64,000 nt of DNA, from NCBI GenBank assembly GCA_963682175.1, contig OY821787.1, positions 12,564,501 through 12,628,500 on the forward strand, written 5' to 3'. Shown here one piece after another: positions 56,101 through 64,000 of this stretch. A program made the position numbers and the translations under genes. Source of the stretch: Triglochin maritima. Lineage: Eukaryota; Streptophyta; Magnoliopsida; Alismatales; Juncaginaceae. The notes below the pieces were generated by a model. The model was given only the letters and a program-made list of their open reading frames with translations, did not search any database and was not told the DNA's origin. Position 1 is the stretch's first letter. Each line of letters begins with the position of its first letter.

Positions 56101-59100
56101 ATCAACAGTTCTTTGTGTTTGATTAAATGTGATCTAATATCAATGTTTCCTACTTGTTTCACAAGTGAAAATGTTTTAGTACCTGGCATAGCTGAGCATA
56201 ATGCTTGTAAACCTCACTGTTTTCATCCTGGCCATAAATTAATGTTCCCCCATACCAACTTTTGTCACCATCCAACGATGTTATCTTCAGATATCTAAAT
56301 GTCCAAAAAGAAAGTACTTCTCATAGATGGCATTGGCGTTGTGTATTCATCAAGTACGTACAATAACTAAAATTGTGATTATTTCCTTTTTGCAAACTGT
56401 CAAACGAGAGATTATTACAATACATTCACAATCATTGAGATACAATACAAATTAAGGATTAAAGGTTTCATTACTGTACTATTTCATGCGTGCATTGAAA
56501 TAAAGTATGATGAAGGCATAAATATAGTCATTACGTGGGCCCATGTAAGTATGCAAATTATATTTGCAATGCAATGACAAAAATAAGATTTGTAGGTAGT
56601 CACATATACCAAAATCTCCAAGAATGGTACATTGCTTTGGTAGGTTATAACCATGACACCACTTCAAACTCATTTGAGTTTATATACACTTCTTGTGTCA
56701 AAAGTGCTTTTTTCTGTCGTAGACCATTTCATATGACTATCTTGTTGACTTTGCACTGTATGACTTTTTTTAAAAGGCAAAAGAAATTATGTTTTTTCAC
56801 TACAGCCATAGAAACATAACAGTTTCATCAAGTTTTAGATCACTACAAATCCAAATCACTGCAAGAAAATAAAAAAAGGGGGAAACAATGATCAATTTGT
56901 TTTTCACAATTTCACTACAGCTACAGGGTTCCATTAAGTTGTTTAGATAACTAGAAACCATCGGCCAAACCACTATATAAAATGCGAAAAATAATATCAA
57001 TTTATTTTCACTACAAAAGTTCAGTTAACAATAGAAACTCGAAACATGACAATCAAATAATTTATAATAAATTCATAACAACAAACATCAACAAAATTAC
57101 ATATGGTGTTAGTAGAGTACCTTTGAAATATGTCCACCTCATTTTTAACCATTGAGAGCAAGCCTGAATCCCAGATTTTGTCCTCTTTCAAATCGGCTTT
57201 AGAATGTCCTCCCGTATCATCACTTGAAACAGTTTTGGAGCGAGAAATGTTTTCCTCATACTTTCTGTGACCAAAAAGCCAATTTGGGCTTTTAAGTTGT
57301 ATTTCACTGCAGTACAATATAGTCAAAGGAGCCTCAGTTAGAGTTGCACAACGATTTATCCCAAAACGGCCCTATACATGAACTGCAGGGTTTCATAGCT
57401 TAAACTTTGAAATTCAGCCAGATTGTTGAGATTAAAATACCACAGCAGAGAATGAGAGGATATTGGGATATATAGAACAGCAATTGAGGAAATTTGGCAT
57501 AAATTTGTACGAGACATCTACTAGGGCTGAATTCCTGTTTATTTTCTGTTAGTGTTCTCGTTGTGGGGATCCCATGTTTTAACTTCATATAGATGGTCGT
57601 CTTTTTTGTTTTCTTTGCCATGGAAGAACCTTTCCGGCCATTATCGCTTTTGTTTTGTTCTTGTACCCCTTGTATCCCGTTTTCCCTATCTATTAATGGT
57701 AAAAAAAGACTGATTCAACAATGGGATATACAAGACTGGTAGCTCAAGTCAACACCAATTTGCTAGAGTATCGACTATCAAGCGGACTCCTAATAAATAG
57801 CAGAAAGTTAGCAGAGAAACACTACATTTCAACTGGCTAGTTATGCTCAACAAATGTCCAATGAACCAGAAACATAATAATGAGATTGGGGCACTTTCTT
57901 TAACAATGGAAGTATTGGAAGAAATTATTCAAGCCGCAAAAAAATTGAAAGAACATACGCTGCATCTGGTGCCATCACGGCATTGCTTATGCCACCAATA
58001 GTTTTCTGATCTGAATCAATGCAGAGTCTTACATTCTTTGTCGCACTGCCTGTCGTGTCCAATAATTTGTCAAATGATGTCAACTTCTTTCGTGTAAAAT
58101 CTTGTTTACAAGCTGGAACTGGAGCAAGGCTATTCCTGAACTCTCCAGTTGGTAGAGTATCAGGTTGGCAAGCACTAACTCGGGTCAGATTATTCCCCAC
58201 AGTGTCCATGTGCACATCATATGAACTGAAATAATTATAAAAAGCACTTAAAAATATTTTACTGGATAGGGCAGCATTAATAAGCAAAGTTGCACTCCAC
58301 CTTTTGCACAAATCAGAATCTGGTTCAACGCCAACCCCCGTCACATGAAGATAATAATCAGAGTCCAATTCCCAAAGTGCTGGCTTCCCTTCTTGGGGTT
58401 TGAAATAGCCCAAAAATCTGGCAAGAAAACAAACAGCTTGTTAAACTAATCTGGAAACCAAATCGGTGTATAAAATCCTAGTGTCTAACAGTAATGTTTA
58501 GTTGGATTAAACAAGATAAAGACAAGCACAACGCACAAGTTTATTGCATCTTGTTTTTCTCCATCCGTGTATGTATTGCTATAGTATCTTTTGATAGACT
58601 TCAAAAATTCACGTGATTGAGTAGTAGCCTTCCACTTGCCTTGTCTCTCAGGGAAAACCTATAAAAGAACAGTGACATTTTATGACTCCTTAAAAGAAAC
58701 TTGACAACCATTTACTCATTGATAAAAAAATATCTCACAAGTCACAATTCACAAAAAACAAGCAGGTTATATTTTGGGGAACTGAAGAAAAATGTTCTTA
58801 AGCATATCATTTCATTCAAATATTTAATGATTTTCTGTATATATTTTGACATTAGGTGAATTCCCGAAAAATATATATCATTTTCAACCTTGAGAAGAAA
58901 TGGCTTGGGAGCGAATGTATAAAGACAATCAGATTTCTGTGGGCATTTGACTCTTTGCATCAATATTTTAGGATATGCATATCATATTTTATAATCTATA
59001 TCCAAATTTGAGTGGATATCAAATCTTAATTTTCTCGTCCGTATTTATTCAAATCAATTTCTTACAACATTTTGTTGTATCTACAACAATTTCAGATAAG

Positions 59101-62005
59101 TAGTGGATATAGTAGGGGCTTAAAATAGATAAATTAAGCCCCAGGCTGACTAGAGAATTATTGTGTGTACAATAATTCTCCAGTGAGTTCGGGGCTTAAT
59201 CTAACCATTTTAAGCTCCTACCATATCCATCACTCATCTTAAATTGCAAGGTAGATTAAGACTATGACGGTTATGCAAATAAAATAATCAACGGTAGATA
59301 TTAACTGTAGATTAACCGTAATTAAATCTAGTGTGTGTATCCAACCATTGCCCATATACATTACATTGTATACTTATTCTGTATTCGTATTCGTTTTATA
59401 ATTTGTGATGTTTCACTTTCATATGGATAAAATTTGTATGCAGTCCATATCAATATGACTGTCTGTAACCGCAATGTTAATGTTGATATGGATAATACTC
59501 ATATTGGTACAAACCACATCAGGTATTTTACAGCTCCTGCCACCTAGTTTCTTGATTTAGATATTTCAATTAGTGAAGTTTCAATATTTTATATTAGTTT
59601 AGGCCAATTATTATTTTCCAAATCTTCAATGTGTGCCTATGTGAAGTATCGAAGATGTGAAACATAGAGTAATTACAAAGAAGTATTTAATGATAAAAAA
59701 GACATTCACATGTAGAGATAGCTGCTTCGAGTTAATAAAAGGCATACAGTATTGTGTGCTGCAGAGCCTCCATACTGATGAGCCAGTGCATCCCCCATAT
59801 TTGCGTACATGTCCATGAGAAGTGCTGCAATACTACTGTCAGGGTCAACCTTGTTGATATTTGTGAAGCCCATCACATGGAGCTGATGGCCTAAAGCTAC
59901 TAAACCATAAGCATATTGAGCAACATTTGTTCGATCCAAGCAATCAATGCAGTTAGTGCGCAGAACTCCTCTTTGGAAACAAGATCCCGTGTCTGCTTCT
60001 ATGTTCAGAATAGAATCCCTTTTTTTCTTCTTTGGAACGTTTGAATTTGGTGTCTGAATACTACCATTAACTCTTGAAAGATCTCCTGAATTCGCTCTAT
60101 GATCACTGAGTGAGGAATCCCTGTTCCAGCGAGTAGCAAGGAAACATTTTAGTTACATATTTTAAGCATAAAAGTTATGTGCAAATTGAAATTCATTGAT
60201 TCATTCAGAAGCAAAAGGTGTTGAATTCAAAGATCATCAATTACACAAAAGGTGGTCCGTATGCATCACCCATAGGAAACGGTTGGAAGTGCTAACTGAC
60301 ATGTAAAACAAATGACAAGTGTATTTCAGAATTTTGGAGGATAAGGCAGATCCATAATGTCAGCTTAACAATGGCATAAGCATAGAACTAGAGCTAATAA
60401 GGAATAAAGAACTGAGTAAAAAGTAGCCTTAGAAAGAGCTTCCACTTTCCAATCTTCATCCAGAACTGCCCATTTCTTCTAAATTTTGTCAACTTCATTG
60501 TTTTGTTTTCCATTGCTTTTGCAGTGGATCCATCTTCCACCTTATATTCGGTGACCTATCGTGACGGTTCTAATATGGCCATATATATGAGATCATTCAA
60601 CAAATCTTTAGTTATCCACAGCAACATTCAGTGCTACATATACTCTCATTCACTTCAACTGATTGTGATACCAAGTTAGGTACGAGGTCGATGCATTTTG
60701 GGTGTGGTTCTTTTTATTTAACTAAGAATTATACATGCCTTATAAATGTATTTTATTCAATGTTTACGCTTATAAGTGTTAAACATGTTACAAAATAGAT
60801 TAAGAAAATCACTTCTAATTTTCAGTCTTGCTTTCTATGACAAGTATGCAGATTTTTGCAAGTATTAGTCCACTACTTTGTTGATAAATTATCACACATT
60901 CAAATTCTATGACTTCACATGCAATCTGATATCATTGTATCAGTATCCAAATCCGAAGTTAGTTTTTTAATTGGACAATAGTTGCAATGCTTGGGTGTAT
61001 TTCCTACGTAACTTAAATGATGATTTGGTGAATGAGTGGAACTATACAACTACTGAACATGCTCTGTAGAGAGGTGGAAATTAAGCACAAAATGGAAAGG
61101 AGAACACCGACTTATGATGCATTTGATAGATTATTACAGTTTCCCTTTGTTTGGGCTGTCACTAAAATGCATTTTCCGTTGGTGTAGGTAAATAACTTCC
61201 TGAACAGAAATATAGATTATTAGGAATGGAAATAATAGGTCAGCAGAGACAAACCATCATTAGAGATGAACATTGTCCCACTAGACTTATTCTAGTGCCT
61301 CCAAATATACCGTTGGTTAAGAATCAGTAACTCCTTGGAGTGAAATTAAAAAATATCCGAAAAAGGACCAAACAAAACTACAATGACAGCTACATAACAA
61401 ACATGAACCATGTTTCTTGAACAGGGATGTTCACAATCTGGATCCTGTGAAATGAGCATTCCCATGGAAGATTTGAAGCTTTTTGCACCAGAGCAAGAGA
61501 TCATGAAATGTCTTTTTTGTTAAAAGGGTAATCTCAAAATAATACAGTTCGAGAAAGGAAAATATGTCACAAAGAAAGTCATTGCCTTTTAACACCAAAG
61601 GGTAATGTGTTAAAGGTCAAGAGAACTTGTGAGAAGGCACAAAAAACTACCTTGTGCTTGTCCGGCTGAGTTGTGAGCCAACCTTTTTGACCAAGGCAGG
61701 TTTCCCGCTATAGTAGAAGCCAGTCAATTCAAGAGCTTCACTTGCAACAACACCCAGAACTGCCAACACATTGGAAGTTTTGCTTTTTGGATATTGTAAC
61801 AGAGAGAAAATCAGTATATCACAGATAACAAGAATATTTACCATTTACACAAAACAAGGACATTTTTTTACCTCTTAGAGAATTTATGGAAGTCCCAGTG
61901 AATAAATCTTATGTAGTTCTCTTCAGGAAGAATATGATTTAGATATCCAACTGCATTTGCATACTCACGTCTTAGCATCATTTCTCGCGGTCTTTTCTCA
62001 ACAGT
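53194..62005 (-). CDS. SAC: SAC-domain phosphoinositide phosphatase, C-terminal half (eight exons, partial)
   Basis: Eight minus-strand exons join in phase to 588 codons including the stop: 61872-62005, 61651-61782, 59748-60120, 58537-58658, 57959-58417, 57121-57306, 56183-56294, 53194-53439. All junctions have GT/AG. The start EKRPREMMLRREYANAVGYL and the catalytic RTNCIDCLDRTNVAQYAYGL (C-x5-R) identify the SAC phosphatase domain. YGGSAAHNTV, GKPALWELDSDYYLH and the tail YKHYAQLC / GPAIEPFENDPEKE match the plant SAC2-SAC5 group (FIG4-related), which hydrolyses PtdIns(3,5)P2 on vacuolar membranes. Function is inferred from the family. No stop or frameshift was found. N-terminal exons must lie beyond 64000, as none is recognised at 62006-64000. 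Confidence 0.88.
53440..56182 (-). other. Last SAC intron (2.7 kb)
   Basis: It is bounded by AG before GGTCCTGCC (53439) and GT after CTATGCCAG (56183). It holds the hAT-like MITE at 54622. At about 55210-55660 three similar phrases (GTGCCTTGGGTTATAACG, GTGCCTTGGGCCATAAGG, GCATCTTAGGTTATAAG) suggest an old degenerate repeat. Nothing else is recognised. Confidence 0.7.
54622..54888. mobile_element. hAT-like MITE (267 bp) in the last SAC intron
   Basis: It starts TAGGGGAGAGCAT and ends ATGCACAACCCTA (imperfect inverted ends). It is flanked by a perfect 8-bp duplication ATACCTGT (54614-54621 and 54889-54896). The interior consists of GGTCCGGTCC-type units. There is no coding capacity. Confidence 0.85.
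59087..59246. mobile_element. Fold-back MITE (about 160 bp) in a SAC intron
   Basis: The two halves are near-perfect inverted repeats: GGATATAGTAGGGGCTTAAA and GGGGCTTAAT...TTTAAGCTCCTACCATATCC, closing around GAATTATTGT/ACAATAATTC. The whole could fold into one hairpin. The boundary CAATTT/AAATTG is set by the limit of pairing. The superfamily is not certain. Confidence 0.75.
59748..60120 (-). CDS. SAC: Catalytic exon of the SAC phosphatase
   Basis: This 373-bp exon holds the P-loop RTNCIDCLDRT (Cys to Arg, 59931-59951), so the catalytic Cys and Arg are intact. The preceding basic stretch (NVPKKKKRDSIL) is a linker. Its donor follows HNT at 59748, and the next exon begins with V. Confidence 0.88.
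60121..61650 (-). other. SAC intron (1.5 kb) with no recognised gene
   Basis: It lies between exons 61651-61782 and 59748-60120. No coding motif or structured repeat was recognised. Confidence 0.6.
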
Positions 62006-63040
62006 CTGCATCAACAAGCATCACATGAGATAATGACGTCTTCCACGGTGTTGCTTCAAGAGATGTTTATTTATGTGTTGCTTCTGATTGATGTAGTCCT
62101 TGTGTAGTGCAAGAAAAATAATGGAGAAATCTTGATGCACATACTAGCTGATTAGGAGATTGTCTTTCAAAAGAGAATAAGAAATGACTAAACCCTCACC
62201 TCCCCCACAAAACAAGAACAATATACCATGCTGAATGTTGAAAAATAAATTAGCCTGAACCATAATGACCTCTTTGTACAAGGGGATGCTAGGGTATTAA
62301 GTATTGAACATCATACAACACATATACACAAGAAGTTACCAAAGCCATATTCGTTTTCATCTTCCTTCAATTTGTTTGTTGCAGTTTTTCTGATTAGTTG
62401 TCTCTAGCGGGACCTACACCTAGTATTTTCGTCCTATTTTGAAAAATGACCTGCTTCCATGCAGGACAATTTTTTCCACCAAAGTGCTGCCAGGAATAGT
62501 ACCTATACATTTCCTTGATACTGCCAATCTCACCAAAGCCCACTTCTCCCTGAATCATCAGGAACCCTGTGTGAAATATACATCTAGAACCTGCAACATC
62601 ATTCTAGCAAATTATCAAGGAAATGATAACCCACGTTACAAGGTGGCACAACTCTTTCTTTTGCCCATTACAGAAGCAACACCCGCTTCCAAGCACCCAA
62701 CTTTTGAATTTCAAGGTGGCTTTGATTTTATTTTATTTTTTGGATCACTCAAGTTGACTTTGATTAGAACCTGACTTTGATAAACTGGCCAAGAAAAACT
62801 TAGGTCTTACAAGGCACATTCTTATTCTGAACTAGTGAAGATAAACTCAATGGTGGAATGGTCTAAAAACTACAATATCGAGATTTAACCAAAGTTTTCC
62901 ACCAAGACTGCAACCCCTAGAGTCCCAAACCGCCCCACCCTGAATAGACTCAAGACAAGTCCAAACCACTCGGGCCATATGATAAGTCCAAACATCAACG
63001 GTTTCTCATGCCACTAAAACTGTGATTGGTAGAGTGAATT
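62006..63040. other. Probable SAC intron, nothing recognised
   Basis: It follows an acceptor AG (CT on plus at 62006-62007). A plus-strand frame at 62439-62774 has no family motif. No upstream SAC exon could be found. Confidence 0.5.
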
Positions 63041-63054
63041 CATCTCGCTTCGAT

Positions 63055-63953
63055 TTTTTTTATCATTTATAGAGTAAAAGGGATACAAGAGGTGATAAAA
63101 ACAAACAAAGATAACCGGAAAAAAAAGCAACAAGAAGCCGGAAACAGGATTCCGGCACAGCCAAAACAGAAAACGAAGTGAGCAACAAAAAACCACAAGA
63201 TGTGGGGAAACAATATATAAAAGCAAACACTTGCAGTCACCTAGCCCAAAACCAATGCAGTTCTAAATCAGAAAATCCACTGTAACTCCCGAAACTGTCA
63301 TCCACATGTAGACATCCCGAACAGTCTTTCGTTATATCTCCCCAAATACAATTCTCTTGATATCAAACCGTAGTTTACTACGTACGTGCAACCCAAATAT
63401 TCCACCATAAAGCAAGAGGACCAAGAGATCCAACATCCTTGGCGGGGCCGTTAGGAGCCTTTGAGATCCAGTTGACCTAAAAACCTCTAAAATTTGCACC
63501 CACATCTACCACACCCAAGCCAAGCTTAGAAGCAAGTTTTTCCAACATAGCTCTGGTAACCTCATAGTCTCTAAAGAGGTGATCATTATGCTCTTCCACC
63601 ACCAAACAAAGTGAGCATCTACTAGCCCAACACCATCCCCTGGATTTTAGGGTGATCTCCGTCAGAGTCTTACCGTGAAAAATCAGCCAAGCCAAGAAAC
63701 AGACTTTCGACGGTGCGTTCTTCTTCCAAATCAGCGATACAAGGTCTAAAGATGACCATGGGCCAAGAAAAATATGATAGAGGGATTTGACCGAGAAAGA
63801 AAAGTTAGATCAAAAACTCCAAATAAGGGAGTCAGCGGTAGTATTAGAGATAAACATGATTTTAACAAATCCAAAAAAGAGCAAAAATGAAGGGATTTTC
63901 GGTCCGTGAGGGGCTGGGAAAAAGAAAGATTTCAAACTGGTGATGAATCCTGC
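63055..63953 (-). mobile_element. 5'-truncated LINE (about 0.9 kb) with 14-bp target duplication
   Basis: CATCTCGCTTCGAT occurs exactly at 63041-63054 and 63954-63967. A T-run right after the first copy is the poly(A) tail of a minus-strand LINE. The element keeps only the 3' end of ORF2 and the 3' UTR, a usual outcome of target-primed reverse transcription. Confidence 0.88.
63477..63775 (-). pseudogene. LINE ORF2 C-terminal zinc-binding (zf-RVT) fragment
   Basis: The minus-strand frame reads IWKKNAPSKVCFLAWLIFHG, then CSLCLVVEEHNDHLF, the zf-RVT signature at the end of plant LINE reverse transcriptases. A stop is at 63477-63479. The RT core is absent. It is a fragment, not an active gene. 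Confidence 0.82.
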
Positions 63954-64000
63954 CATCTCGCTTCGATGCTTGCATCCTTGAGGAGAAATTTCTCACCAAA

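Noticed and set aside
62439..62774. Plus-strand frame of 111 codons
   Set aside because: No recognisable domain, no support from context, and within a probable intron of a minus-strand gene.

Overview
The window is plant nuclear DNA, almost certainly from a flowering plant. It holds Ty1-copia elements of Sirevirus type, Ty3-gypsy elements of the Athila/Tat kind with a tRNA-Asp primer site, MULEs carrying plant mobile domain (PMD) genes, hAT-type MITEs, a LINE end, and the C-terminal half of an intron-rich SAC phosphoinositide phosphatase gene. No prokaryotic features, rRNA, tRNA or CRISPR arrays were seen.

Layout: bases 1-52043 are a nested transposon cluster and about 52044-64000 is genic. 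(1) 1-3571 is the 3' part of gypsy-A (gag-protease ORF, non-coding tail, 3' LTR), inserted in the LTR of copia-1. (2) 3572-7440 is copia-1: LTR remainder, PBS, broken gag, decayed RT/RNase H. (3) 7441-14220 is gypsy-B, a gag-only element in copia-1 whose 3' LTR is cut off. (4) 14221-16379 plus 22284-28316 is copia-2: gag, protease, integrase, RT, a third ORF and a complete 1779-bp 3' LTR. It is split inside integrase by gypsy-C (16380-22283). (5) 28317-38893 is copia-3, an older relative that hosts a hAT-type MITE (28613-29150) and a 2.6-kb solo LTR (30892-33459). (6) 38894-52043 holds three MULEs: a truncated forward copy (MULE-1), a FAR1/Jittery-like MULE (MULE-J), and an inverted relative of MULE-1 (MULE-2). 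All three carry a PMD gene. (7) 53194-62005 is the minus-strand SAC gene, for which eight exons join in frame. Its introns hold a hAT MITE, a fold-back MITE and, if the gene continues past the window edge, a 5'-truncated LINE.

The gypsy elements lack RT and integrase and must rely on partners elsewhere. The copia elements show shared mutations, a shared rearrangement and an ORF3 kept in two diverged copies. The most unusual non-coding signals are three: hairpins conserved just upstream of the polypurine tract in all three gypsy elements; a plant snRNA-type USE plus TATA box at fixed spacing in four gypsy LTRs; and dense GGTCGACC palindromes in the copia LTRs. Only the SAC gene looks like a functional host gene, and its N-terminal half lies outside the window.
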